Shown here piece by piece: positions 24,887-33,293 of a stretch of 37,045 nucleotides of DNA; position 1 is the stretch's first letter; each line of letters opens with the position of its first letter. Both the position numbers and the translations under genes were made by a program. The notes under the pieces were generated by a model that was not told the origin of the DNA, made no database searches, and was given only the letters and a program-made list of their open reading frames with translations. This DNA is from Neobacillus niacini NBRC 15566 (GTDB lineage: Bacteria > Bacillota > Bacilli > Bacillales > Cytobacillaceae), in the NCBI RefSeq assembly GCF_001591505.1, contig NZ_BCVA01000052.1, positions 1 through 37,045 on the forward strand, given 5' to 3'.

Positions 24887-25855
24887 ATGAGAGTAATGAA
24901 AAAGCTACCAATTTCACAATTGCTGAAGAAGCGTAGATTTTGGGGCTATGGTGCCGCTATAGCGGTAATGCCTTATCTGTTAATCAAAATCGCCTGGACT
25001 TTCGGTCTCTTCATGCCGACCGAACAAATGGGTGAACCAAGTTGGCGCACTGCAAACGCAGTAACAATGGTTCTAGCTGCAGTTGGTATCCTGTTAGCTT
25101 TGGCCTTTAGTATGACATGGGGTGAGCGACTGCCCGCCTGGGTGGTTGCCTTGCCCGTCTGGGTAGGTACTGGTTTACTTATACCTATGCTGTTGCTGGC
25201 ACCTGTGCTTGGTCCTGCTGCTATGATACGCGATCAGCAGGCAGGAGCTGCCAACGTTTGGGTATATGAGCAGATTTTCGTAGTGGTCTCACTGGTTGGA
25301 GTCGGCATTTGCCTACCTTTCGCCTTAGTTGGATACGCTAAAGCGCGTTGGCCAGAGGCATTTGCTGATCCAATCGACATTGAATTACTCTCGGGCAACA
25401 GCCAGAAACTGCAAATCACCTTAGCTAGGCTTGTCTCGGCTGGCTGTATCCTGCTTGGATTGATTAAGCTATTCTGGGCGGTTGGTGGAACTATTGGTAT
25501 CAACCCAGCTATGTTGGATAAACGCGATATATGGTGGCATCTATTGTCGTTGAGTACCGGTGTGTGGGCCTTCGCGGGGGCGTGGGGTTTATTGGTACTG
25601 ACCACCCGCCGCAGGTCGAAAAGGTTCTTCCCTCCTATGGCAGCAGCATGGATCTCGTCGGGAATGCTGTTCTCTTATAACCTCTTTAACCGCTTGTCCG
25701 CCACTCGCCCCGATGCACAACCAACTATAGAGTACCCGTTTGCATATGTACTAGCCACCGAGTTAGGTAGCATATTGGGAGTGATGATGGGAATAATTAT
25801 CCTGATGGTACTGCACGACCGGCAGAGAGCAATGCGGAGTTCTAGAATGAATTAA
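24887..25855 (+). CDS. GC-rich multi-spanning membrane protein, probably acquired
   Basis: 322 residues with about eight hydrophobic helices and an N-terminal basic segment (KKLPISQLLKKRRFWGYG). Many Trp and Ala residues (WVVALPVWVG, GVWAFAGAWGLLVL) give a composition unlike the neighbours. The coding DNA is visibly far GC-richer than the surrounding AT-rich DNA and uses codons such as CTG, GCC and GGC freely. GAGGTAACCTC precedes the ATG. I cannot name a family. No transport or enzyme motif is evident. Horizontal transfer from a higher-GC host is likely. Confidence 0.8.
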   Translation: MRVMKKLPISQLLKKRRFWGYGAAIAVMPYLLIKIAWTFGLFMPTEQMGEPSWRTANAVTMVLAAVGILLALAFSMTWGERLPAWVVALPVWVGTGLLIPMLLLAPVLGPAAMIRDQQAGAANVWVYEQIFVVVSLVGVGICLPFALVGYAKARWPEAFADPIDIELLSGNSQKLQITLARLVSAGCILLGLIKLFWAVGGTIGINPAMLDKRDIWWHLLSLSTGVWAFAGAWGLLVLTTRRRSKRFFPPMAAAWISSGMLFSYNLFNRLSATRPDAQPTIEYPFAYVLATELGSILGVMMGIIILMVLHDRQRAMRSSRMN

Positions 25856-25942
25856 TGTTCCTAATATTGAATTATATTTATAAAAAGAAAATAAATTAAA
25901 TGAATTGGCCCCCAATTTGGTGGCCTTAATACCCTTGTTCAA

Positions 25943-26033
25943 GTTCAACTATCGGGTGCTTGAGTTTACAAGCGGAAGCTGCTATTGAGGCAGCTTTTCT
26001 TTTTGCACTAAAGAAGCAGGTTAGTTCAACAAG
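25943..26033. repeat. Composite intergenic repeat copy
   Basis: ttcaactatcgggtgcttg, hairpin gaagctgctattgaggcagcttttc, right module aaagaagcaggttagttcaac. Confidence 0.65.
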
Positions 26034-26182
26034 GGTTTTAATATTTGTACGGCGAATTTATAATAATGTTCAAAAAAATAGGTCATTTAGAGAGGGAATA
26101 AAATGCTATTTGAATATGAATTCAAAAACGGGTCGGATTAGAAGATGTTATTAGAATTGGTCGAAAGTGAGGTGATTTTTTA

Positions 26183-26824
26183 GTGAGATTACCAAAGATA
26201 AATGGTTTAGTATTAATGCCTTCAGCAAGCGATAATGAAATTTTGAAGGTCGAAAACCAAATGAATACAAAACTACCTAATTCATACAAAGATATAATAA
26301 AAACTTCAAATGGTTTGTCTACTGGGGAAGGCATATTAATTTATGGAACCCAAGATATCATTGAAAGAAATGAAAATTGGGAGACACAGATATATGCACC
26401 TGGTTATATTGCTATCGGTGACGATAGCGGCGGAGGAGTTTTTATTATGCCTCAAGGGGAAGAAGAAAAGAAGGTTTTAATAAGTGATTCTGGAGATATG
26501 ACTCCTGAACATTTTGAGTTAGTTACTTCAGATTTTACTATATGGGTTAAAAGTGGGTTCTTAATTAATATAGATAAAATTAAAGAGGAGGGCAGCTGGT
26601 CTAACAATTGTAAAATAGTTTTAATAGAATCTCCTGATGGTGGATTGAAGGATTTATTGAAAATAAAAAGTGTTTTTGGACTAACTATTTCAGCAGCCGA
26701 TTTACTAAAGGGGTCAAAGAATTTACCGTATATAATAGAAGAGGAATTTCCCTACGGAAAAGCAAAGAAATTAATTGAAAAATTGGAGGATATTAAAGTA
26801 GAACTCAGAGATACAAAACAATAA
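26183..26824 (+). CDS. SMI1/KNR4 (SUKH) protein with L7/L12-like C-terminal segment
   Basis: 213 residues from a GTG start (GAGGTGA upstream). Residues ~10-135 are a SUKH/SMI1-KNR4 domain (SDNEILKVENQMNTKLPNSYKD, SNGLS, IAIGDDSGGGVFIM, DFTIWVKSGF). SUKH proteins often serve as immunity proteins against contact-dependent nuclease toxins, but no toxin gene is present here. Residues ~144-210 align by eye with the C-terminal domain of ribosomal protein L7/L12: the K-x-V-x-GL-x-x-x-A-x-x-LL core, then A-x-x-L-x-x-x-LE and the terminal VELR strand. This could be a ribosome- or translation-factor-directed variant. A small upstream ORF with its own ribosome site lies at 26103-26141. Confidence 0.8.
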   Translation: MRLPKINGLVLMPSASDNEILKVENQMNTKLPNSYKDIIKTSNGLSTGEGILIYGTQDIIERNENWETQIYAPGYIAIGDDSGGGVFIMPQGEEEKKVLISDSGDMTPEHFELVTSDFTIWVKSGFLINIDKIKEEGSWSNNCKIVLIESPDGGLKDLLKIKSVFGLTISAADLLKGSKNLPYIIEEEFPYGKAKKLIEKLEDIKVELRDTKQ

Positions 26825-26833
26825 TCCTTATTA

Positions 26834-26912
26834 TACTAACAGGGGCAAGAGTTTTAGAGGGAGAACGCTGCTGCGGTCTTTTTTTGCTTGTTGTGCTAAC
26901 GAAGCAGGTTAG
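26834..26912. repeat. Composite intergenic repeat copy, interrupted on its right
   Basis: actaacaggggcaagagttt, hairpin gctgctgcggtc with T7, then gctaacgaagcaggttag. The expected ttcaa continuation is missing because the IS110 element starts here. Confidence 0.65.
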
Positions 26913-28600
26913 CATTCCTGTAGATTGTTAAATATCAGGTTTGAAAAAAATAGAGCCCCTCAGTAAGATACGAGTATAGAGTCCAATCTAACTCAGAGTC
27001 TTAAGGAGGAAGCCCTACTATGAATTTTAAAATGCAAGACAAACAAAATCAACTAATAGAAAGAATTTCCGATACACATCTTATTGTTGGTGTAGATATC
27101 GCTCAACATCTACACGTTGCAAGAGCAGTGAACTTTCGCGGAATAGTTGTTGGAGATCCTTTTAAATTTGAAAATAATGAAGAGGGTTACGTTAAACTAT
27201 TGAACTGGATTCAAGATTTAAAAAGACTAAAAAATTTAGATGCAGCAATAGTAGGTATGGAGCCTACAGGCCATTACTGGATTAACCTATCAAAATGGTT
27301 AAATAACCAAAACATTGAGGTAGTAACAGTCAACCCCCACTTAGTAAAAAGGAATAAAGAGAATCGTGATAATACGCAATCGAAGAGTGATAAAAAAGAT
27401 GCACTAGTTATCGCAGATATGGTCAAAAACGGCTACTATTCCTTTATTCGTCCATCCTCAGAATCATTTGAGAAACTTAGAGTTCTAATGTCTAAACGTG
27501 ATGTGATTGTAAAACGTCTGGTAATGTCCATAAATCAAATAAATCGATGGGTGGATGTTGTCTTTCCAGAGCTGAGACAGGTGTTTAACGATGTTTCGTG
27601 CAAAGGATCCATCGCAACCCTTCGGTTGTTTCCAACTCCAGATGAAATATCTTTAATGGATTCAATAGATGTCCAGAGGGGATGGAAGTCATTAATGAAA
27701 AGACAACCAGGACCTAAAAAAGCCCAACTACTGATCAATCTAGCAAAAACCTCAATTGGAACTGGACAAGCACTTGATGCTTATAAATTCCATCTTGAAC
27801 AATTATTAGAAGAATATGACCTGGCTGAAAAACAACTCGAAAGAGTTGAACAACTAGTTAAAGAAGTTCTCGATAAAATACCATTTGCAAAAAAACTACT
27901 TACGATTAAAGGAATAAGTGAAATTTCATTAGCTGGGATACTAGGTGAGTCAGGCGATTTAAGTGGATTCTCCCACGGAAACTCTCTATTACGTCATGCA
28001 GGATTACATTTAGTTGAAGCAAGTTCTGGCAAGTGGAAAGATCAGATTGTTATTTCGAAGCGTGGAAGGTCGAGACTAAGACGTTTCCTCTACTTAGCAA
28101 CCATGAGCCTTGTGATGAATAACCCTGAGTTTAAAGCCCTCCACTCCCATAATGTGAAGGTAAAGAAGCTAAAGAAAATGAGGTCAATCATGAAACTGAT
28201 CGGAAAACTAGCAAGGATTTTTGTAGGGATAGCTCGACGAAACGAGTCTTATTGTCCTAATAAAGTCCAAGTATTAGCCCCTATAGCAGCCTAGAAAATA
28301 AGCATTAATTATAAATTGTATCGTTTTAAATAGTTAGCAATAATTTTGAATGTTGTCTTATTCGTAGGATTTCAAATATGTACGGAGTACCAGGTTTCTT
28401 CAACAAAAGGGCACTGTGACCCATCAGGTTAGCATAACTGGCCTCCACCCCTTGGATAGGCGTAACGAAGGAATGAGAGGGCAATTGACCCGTTGAGACA
28501 TGGGAGGGAAAGCCTCCAGGGGCGGCGTGGAGATGTACATTATATGGGAAAATATGGAGTAGTAGCTAACTCCTCTATTTAACTATGCCTTCACGAAGCC
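26905..28600 (+). mobile_element. IS110-family insertion sequence
   Basis: Transposase gene plus flanks. The left end lies in the right module of an intergenic repeat. CAGGTTAGCAT occurs at 26905-26915 and again at 28425-28435, 1520 bases apart, which could mark the two junctions. Alternatively the right end is at about 28396, where caggttt is followed by the repeat-like cttcaacaaaaggg, or further right near 28580. There CTCTATTT (28573) mirrors AAATAGAG (near 26949). The end cannot be fixed from one copy. Confidence 0.65.
27020..28294 (+). CDS. IS110-family transposase (DEDD recombinase), intact
   Basis: 424 residues. N-terminal RuvC-like DEDD domain with D26 (VGVDIAQ), E81 (GMEPTGHYW), D124 and D127 (KSDKKDAL). 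C-terminal transposase-20 domain with the HhH-like LTIKGISEISLAGILGE and a Ser in EASSGKWK preceding KRGRSRLRR. No stops or shifts, so it may be active. IS110 enzymes use a bridge RNA transcribed from a non-coding end of the element. Only about 110 bases lie upstream of the gene but the downstream part is long and structured, which fits the IS1111-like arrangement. AAGGAGG precedes the ATG. Confidence 0.95.
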   Translation: MNFKMQDKQNQLIERISDTHLIVGVDIAQHLHVARAVNFRGIVVGDPFKFENNEEGYVKLLNWIQDLKRLKNLDAAIVGMEPTGHYWINLSKWLNNQNIEVVTVNPHLVKRNKENRDNTQSKSDKKDALVIADMVKNGYYSFIRPSSESFEKLRVLMSKRDVIVKRLVMSINQINRWVDVVFPELRQVFNDVSCKGSIATLRLFPTPDEISLMDSIDVQRGWKSLMKRQPGPKKAQLLINLAKTSIGTGQALDAYKFHLEQLLEEYDLAEKQLERVEQLVKEVLDKIPFAKKLLTIKGISEISLAGILGESGDLSGFSHGNSLLRHAGLHLVEASSGKWKDQIVISKRGRSRLRRFLYLATMSLVMNNPEFKALHSHNVKVKKLKKMRSIMKLIGKLARIFVGIARRNESYCPNKVQVLAPIAA

Positions 28601-28677
28601 ATATGATCTGAATTTATTCCAACTACCCGTCATTCTATTTATAGAGGTTATGAAATCCTGCGAATAAGTGAGCATTC
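28348..28677. ncRNA. Structured segment bounded by 26-base imperfect inverted repeats
   Basis: Ends: 28348-28373 and 28652-28677 are inverted copies. CTTATTCGTAGGATTTC pairs with GAAATCCTGCGAATAAG with one mismatch, and GAATG/CATTC matches at the outer edge. Inside, a GC-rich core (about 28438-28530) can fold into a long helix: CTCCAC with GTGGAG, CCCC with GGGG, and TTGGATAGGC with GCCTCCA. No ORF. It lies 54 bases after the IS110 transposase stop. It could be that element's bridge-RNA region, an independent MITE, or a structured ncRNA. Confidence 0.45.
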
Positions 28678-28874
28678 AAGAGATATTTGTATCAAACTGA
28701 GGGAGTTGAATACACACAATATATTTATACCGTGTAGCAATAAGATATTTAATTTTAGAAAGGGTTTATATTTAATTTAAAAGCAGTGAGATTTGTTACT
28801 TAAAATTAATAAGTATAGAAGTTTATTACCAGAAGAGACTAATGGTATTAACGGACGTAAAGGACGGGAAATCT

Positions 28875-29357
28875 ATGCTAAACAAAATTGTCCTATTGAT
28901 GATACTTATTGTCCCATGGTTTACATTATTTTTATTAAAGAAAGAAGAAATAAAACGTTATATGCCAGCAGCCATTTTTGCATCATTTTTAATGATCATT
29001 TATAACGTGATATCCAAAAATTTAATGCATTGGGAAATAAAGGAGACACTAATTCCTGTATTAAAGCCATTATTTGTTTCAGGTGTATTTGGTCTTTTTC
29101 CAGTCATTGTTATATGGATCTTCTATTTCACTTATAGAAAGTTTTGGAAATATCTTCTTGCAAACATCATTTTGGATTTCATGTTTGCTATTTTTCCTAT
29201 TCATTATTGGTTACAAGATATATTAGGGATTTACAAACTGATTAATATCACTAAGTGGGAACGTTTTATTCTTTTTGTTGCCACGTCTGTTGTCATCTAT
29301 GGTTTCTACAAATGGCAAGAAGAGATTATCAAACCCGAAATAACAGGAGCAAAATAA
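28875..29357 (+). CDS. CBO0543-like membrane protein
   Basis: 160 residues from ATG 28875 (AAAGGACGGG upstream; an in-frame ATG at 28842 is also possible). Four to five membrane helices: IVLLMILIVPWFTLFLL, MPAAIFASFLMIIYNVI, LFVSGVFGLFPVIVIWIFYF and ANIILDFMFAIF, plus a C-terminal one. The layout and the K-R-x-x-PA-I-FA motif match the protein at 8390. Role unknown. The next gene starts immediately after its stop and uses a ribosome site inside its last codons, so the two are translationally coupled. Confidence 0.7.
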   Translation: MLNKIVLLMILIVPWFTLFLLKKEEIKRYMPAAIFASFLMIIYNVISKNLMHWEIKETLIPVLKPLFVSGVFGLFPVIVIWIFYFTYRKFWKYLLANIILDFMFAIFPIHYWLQDILGIYKLINITKWERFILFVATSVVIYGFYKWQEEIIKPEITGAK

Positions 29358-29358
29358 A

Positions 29359-29829
29359 TTGGAAAACCGTATAGAAGCATTACTATGGAGCATTGCCCTC
29401 CCAGGTTTTAGTCAACTTTTAAATGGAAAATTAATAAAAGGAATATTATTTGTTTTTTTAGAAATATTGTTTAATGTTCAAGGGAATTTTAACACAATAA
29501 TTCTTTTGAGTTTTCATGGGGATATTGAAAAAGCAATTTCACAGACTAATTATCAGTGGTTGATGTTTTACCCATGTATGTACTTCTTTGCTATGTGGTT
29601 TGGATATAAAGACGCAGGTGGTAGAAAAGATAGTTATAGTTTTCTACCATTTGTTTTTTCAGCTTATTCTGTTACGGTTGGTTGTATTTATTCAAGTAGT
29701 TTTCGTCTATTCGGATTTTTTATAGGCCCTGTATGGCTGCCAATATTATGTGTGTTGCCAGGCGTAATTGTTGGGATAATTCTAAGGAAAATACTATTGA
29801 AAAGAAAAAGAGAAACGACTGTCGGATAA
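29359..29829 (+). CDS. Small multi-spanning membrane protein
   Basis: 156 residues from a TTG start; AGGAG in the end of the upstream gene supports it. The N-terminal LLWSIALPGFSQLLNGKLIKG resembles the GxGQ-type start of TM2-like/DUF6677-like small membrane proteins. About four helices follow, ending in a basic tail (RKILLKRKRE). Function unknown. Coupled to the CBO0543-like gene. Confidence 0.7.
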   Translation: MENRIEALLWSIALPGFSQLLNGKLIKGILFVFLEILFNVQGNFNTIILLSFHGDIEKAISQTNYQWLMFYPCMYFFAMWFGYKDAGGRKDSYSFLPFVFSAYSVTVGCIYSSSFRLFGFFIGPVWLPILCVLPGVIVGIILRKILLKRKRETTVG

Positions 29830-29854
29830 TACGGTAGACATTTGAAATGGTTAG

Positions 29855-30009
29855 TATTTCACTGCGGATGAAAATACGTTTTTGCTAAAATCTCATGAGG
29901 GAAGCAAGGGCAAACTGATAGGGCAACATGGCTTTCAGTTTGTTATGATGAATGATTTGGAAGATGAATTGTAACGCATGTAGAGGAGTTACAAAAATCA
30001 ATCCGTTAA
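29855..30009 (+). pseudogene. 3' stump of an unrecognised gene
   Basis: An open frame without start reads ENTFLLKSHEGSKGK...GQHGFQFVMMNDLEDEL to a TAA at 29972-29974. A one-base shift continues THVEELQKSIR to 30009. Composition is clearly protein-like; the family is not recognised. A repeat copy follows. Confidence 0.4.
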
Positions 30010-30059
30010 TTTTGAAAAATGTAACTCAACTATCATGAATATAAACTTTAATGATAGCA

Positions 30060-30150
30060 GATTGTGAATAAATGCACTTAAACAAACGGGTGCTTTAGTA
30101 GAAGAGAAAATGAGTCAACCTTATGTCGGCTTTTTTATTTTCAAATTTAT
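30060..30150. repeat. Composite intergenic repeat copy
   Basis: gattgtgaataaatgcac, aaacaaacgggtgctttag, then gagtcaaccttatgtcggc with a T-run. Confidence 0.5.
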
Positions 30151-30167
30151 GTCGTAATGGCTGCAAA

Positions 30168-30890
30168 AAAGGCGCTCATGTAATGGGTGCTTTTTTAATT
30201 AAAAAAACGCAACAAGTGCGGTTCACGTTGGCTAGGTTATATGACTTTTACCTACGTTAATATTATGCAGGTAAGAATTTAATGATTGGGTAAGAGCGGA
30301 GTATGGTTTGAATATTAAACAAAAAAGATACCTCGAAAGGTATCTCAGTTGGAGGGAACAGGAAAACTATGTTTTCATAAATATGGTATGTATATGGTTT
30401 ATAAGCGTCTGGACAATTTGGAGTTTTTATTAAAAATAACCGACGATAAAAGAGCTGCCCAAAAATGGACAGCTCTAGTGAAATAATACTAGCAACTTGC
30501 TTAGGAGTAGCAAGCTACTTAAGTATTATCGGACAACTATCTAAAATCGTCTAGGTTTTTTTAAATTTTTTTCAACTGAAGATCATACTTAAATGAAGAA
30601 TCCATCCCAAGGCAGCAGGGATGGATAGCACACTAGGTTTTTTATTTTTTACTTAACTCGTAGAGGGTGAGCTAAGTGTTTTTAGTATGTTATTAATGGT
30701 ATTTTTTATACACAAAAAGAGTCAATCATATTACTTTATACAGAATCACTCTGCATGAAAGTACGAATTGGCTCCTTATTAAGGATATACGAAAGTAAAG
30801 TTAATAACAAATTAACCGAGCAAGACTTTCTCCATTTATAGTTTGGCACTTCAAGAAAGGTGGCCGTCTTGCTCTTGATTGTAAGTCTAT
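30168..30890. repeat. Hairpin-rich non-coding block, copy B
   Basis: Matches copy A (7543-8275) throughout. Conserved stems include AGATACC/GGTATCT (30326/30339), AGAGCTG/CAGCTCT (30451/30470), ATCCATCCC/GGGATGGAT (30600/30618), GAGTCAAT/ATTGGCTC (30719/30767) and GAGCAAGAC/GTCTTGCTC (30818/30866). No CDS. The CBO0543 gene that follows block A is absent here; 30890-31088 shows nothing else I can support. Confidence 0.75.
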
Positions 30891-31088
30891 CCTTATGAGT
30901 TTGTAGTTATGTACTTTTTGAAGGTCTTATAGGCAAAGAAATAGCGCAAATGATAAAACCAGTGCTGCAACTGCTCCAACTTTTCCGTTTTGTTTTTAGA
31001 TAAATTGTGAATTAAATGTAATGGAACTTATTCAAAAAACAAACGTCTATAGTTTAATGGGTACATCATCCTGATTTGGTATTTAATG

Positions 31089-31117
31089 TTGGAATTTACC
31101 GATTCTAGGTTTATAAT
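31089..31117 (+). promoter_or_regulatory. Sigma-A-type promoter of the HD-GYP gene
   Basis: TTGGAA (31089-31094), 17-base spacer, TATAAT (31112-31117). Conserved in the damaged copy. Confidence 0.65.
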
Positions 31118-31152
31118 TTCTTAGTACATTATTGAAAACAAGGAGGATGTTA

Positions 31153-32061
31153 GTGATTTCTTCAATAAAAGTAGGTAGTTATGAGAACCTACTAGGTAAG
31201 TCGATTTACTTTCGTATTATTTTATTCATTTGTTTACCAATTCATTTGTTTATTGATGGAAATATTGTTTATGAAAGAACATTTGTCTCGGGTTATATAT
31301 TGTTAATGATTCTAACAGGATTCGCTTTCTGGAATACATCGCAACAATTTTTTATTAGCTTTCTTATAACCCTACCCCATTTTTATTTTAACCCTGTTGG
31401 GTTTCCGGAATGGCAAGGATTTGTAATCCAATGGGGTGCATATTTTTTAATATCATTTACTACAACATTACTAATTAAAAAAAATATAAGAGAAAGAAAT
31501 AATGTTATACAATTAATTCGTGTACTGGCCAATACATTAGACTCAAAGGATCCCTATACAGCTAATCATTCAGAAAAAGTAGCGCGATATTCACTAATGA
31601 TTGCAGAAGAGATGGGACTTTCAAAAAAGCAAAAAGAAGATATTTATATTGGTGGGCTTCTCCATGATATTGGGAAAATTGGAGTTCCAGAATCCATATT
31701 ATTTAAACAATCTGGTTTAACAGATGAGGAATTTGAGAAAATAAAAATGCATCCTGTAATTGGATTCAAAATTCTAAAAGATATTCCTTTCTTTAGAGAA
31801 AATGGAATATTAGATATGATTTTATTCCATCATGAGAGAATCGATGGCAATGGATATCCAAAAGGGTTAAAAGGTAATGAAATTCCTTTGGTGGCAAGGA
31901 TAATGGCGGTAGCAGATTCATATGACGCAATGACTTCAAACCGTATATACAGGGAAGGTCGAACAAGAGAATATGCGATAAGCGAGATTACAAAAAATAT
32001 AGGTATACGATACGATTATGATGTTGTAAATGCTTTTTTGAAGACCCTCAATAAAGAATAA
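31153..32061 (+). CDS. Membrane-anchored HD-GYP phosphodiesterase
   Basis: About 302 residues from a GTG start placed 6 bases after AAGGAGG (31140-31146); the upstream TTG at 31132 overlaps that site. The N-terminal ~115 residues form four or so membrane helices with no recognisable sensor family. The HD-GYP domain follows: NHSEKVARYS, GGLLHDIGKIGVP (HD), KMHPVIGFKIL, and the diagnostic FHHERIDGNGYPKGLKG, then ADSYDAMTSNRIYR. All key residues are present, so c-di-GMP hydrolysis at the membrane is expected. Preceded by block B and its own promoter. A deletion-damaged copy lies at 9027-9692. Confidence 0.92.
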   Translation: MISSIKVGSYENLLGKSIYFRIILFICLPIHLFIDGNIVYERTFVSGYILLMILTGFAFWNTSQQFFISFLITLPHFYFNPVGFPEWQGFVIQWGAYFLISFTTTLLIKKNIRERNNVIQLIRVLANTLDSKDPYTANHSEKVARYSLMIAEEMGLSKKQKEDIYIGGLLHDIGKIGVPESILFKQSGLTDEEFEKIKMHPVIGFKILKDIPFFRENGILDMILFHHERIDGNGYPKGLKGNEIPLVARIMAVADSYDAMTSNRIYREGRTREYAISEITKNIGIRYDYDVVNAFLKTLNKE

Positions 32062-32109
32062 AAATTGTTGAGGACTTGTCCCTAAATGGATTTAATTGAA
32101 GAAAACAGC

Positions 32110-32132
32110 AGCCATAATAGGTGGCTTTTTTT
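32110..32132 (+). terminator. Terminator of the HD-GYP gene
   Basis: AGCCA (32110-32114) / TGGCT (32122-32126) followed by a T-run. Short but well placed. Confidence 0.55.
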
Positions 32133-32218
32133 GGTTCGTATCCCTAATATAAGAAAGTCAAGAATAATTTTAATTAATAATCAAATACTACCTCTATCAA
32201 TTTATGGGAGGATTATCT

Positions 32219-32362
32219 ATGCGCTCCGATAATTATTTTGCTATACATGTTTACTTTTCACTACTTGGCTTAATTGCTACTACTGTTTTTAGCTGCATAA
32301 TAATTTCTCAGAACAACAAATTAAGCTATATGCAAGAGAACGTAAAAAAGCGCTCAGAATAA
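32219..32362 (+). CDS. Small membrane protein (47 residues)
   Basis: ATG with a strong GGGAGG 7 bases upstream. The product has one hydrophobic helix (VYFSLLGLIATTVFSCIIIS, about residues 11-30) and a polar, basic C-terminus (YMQENVKKRSE). Its TAA lies in the loop of a terminator. No family recognised. Short hydrophobic peptides of this shape may be membrane regulators or toxins, but nothing here shows which. Confidence 0.6.
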   Translation: MRSDNYFAIHVYFSLLGLIATTVFSCIIISQNNKLSYMQENVKKRSE

Positions 32363-32377
32363 TGAGTGCTTTTTTTG
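32349..32377 (+). terminator. Terminator overlapping the small ORF's stop
   Basis: AGCGCTCA (32349-32356) / TGAGTGCT (32363-32370), loop gaataa, seven T. Confidence 0.85.
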
Positions 32378-32448
32378 TATTGCCCTTCATTGTCTCACAT
32401 AGGAATCTCGATAGCTATAAAGAACAGTTGGCAAAAAGGACATTTCTT

Positions 32449-32507
32449 CTTAAACTAATGTGCAGTATAGTTCAACAAAGGGACCGTCATTTTGACGGTC
32501 CTTTTTT
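32449..32507 (+). terminator. Repeat right module followed by a strong terminator
   Basis: taaactaatgtgcagtatagttcaacaa, then GGACCGTC (32481-32488) / GACGGTCC (32494-32501), loop attt-type, six T. Confidence 0.85.
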
Positions 32508-32726
32508 AAGATAAAAGTGAAGAAAATCTCAAAATGTCTACTAAATTTCTATACGGAACGAAAAAGATGAAAATTTCAAAGTAAAATCCTATTCTTTTAA
32601 TCATAAGCTTTCTCTTGCACTATGGTAGATTAAAATAAAAGATTTTTTGTAAATGCGAGAAAAAAACACTTTCAATTCGTTATATAAGGTGTAAAGGCTT
32701 TTACAAAAAATAAGGGGAATCGGTAC

Positions 32727-33293
32727 ATGAGGTCTAATGAATCAAATTTTATACATCGACTACAACGACAAAAAGAAGATGCTCTAGAATATATCGTTGA
32801 TAAATATTTGCCATTAATAAAAGGGATTACTTATAAAGTGCTTAGTCCCCTAAATAACAATGGTGTCATGGAAGAATGTATCAACGATATTTTCCTTTCG
32901 ATCTGGAGCAATTCGATGAAATTTAGCGGAGAACCAAACGATTTTAAAAAATGGGTTTGTGCCATTGCTAAATTTAAAGCTATTGATTATTACAGAAAAG
33001 CTAGTAAGCAAATAGAAATAACTTCAGATAAAATGCCTCTTAATGTTGAAAAGTCTGCAGAAGAAGAATTACTCTCCACGGAAGACAAAAATGAACTGAT
33101 AAAGTTAATAAATCAGTTAGAACCTGTTGAAAGAGATATTTTTATCATGAAGTTCTTTTTAGGTTTAAAGTCAGAGGATATATCAATAAAACTAGGTTTA
33201 ACTAAAGCTTCTATTGATAATCGAATTTACAGAGGAAAAAAGAAGCTCATTAAGCAAGTGACAAACCTCAAGTTAGGAGAGAATGGCGTATGA
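32727..33293 (+). CDS. Sigma-70 family (ECF-like) RNA polymerase sigma factor
   Basis: 188 residues. Region 2: LQRQKEDALEYIVDKYLPLIKG, then ECINDIFLSIWSN and KWVCAIAKFKAIDYYRK. Region 4: NQLEPVERDIFIMKFFLGLKSEDISIKLGLTKASIDNRIYRGKKKL. This kind pairs with DUF4179 membrane proteins in Bacillaceae, and the pair is present here (4-base ATGA overlap with the next gene). AAGGGGAATCGG precedes the start. The response is probably envelope- or stress-linked; I see no clear own-type promoter upstream. Confidence 0.9.
   Translation: MRSNESNFIHRLQRQKEDALEYIVDKYLPLIKGITYKVLSPLNNNGVMEECINDIFLSIWSNSMKFSGEPNDFKKWVCAIAKFKAIDYYRKASKQIEITSDKMPLNVEKSAEEELLSTEDKNELIKLINQLEPVERDIFIMKFFLGLKSEDISIKLGLTKASIDNRIYRGKKKLIKQVTNLKLGENGV

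Noticed and set aside
25960..26154. 64-residue plus-strand frame before the SUKH gene
   Set aside because: Translated intergenic repeat; no supporting signals. A 12-codon frame at 26103-26141 has a ribosome site but is too short to call.
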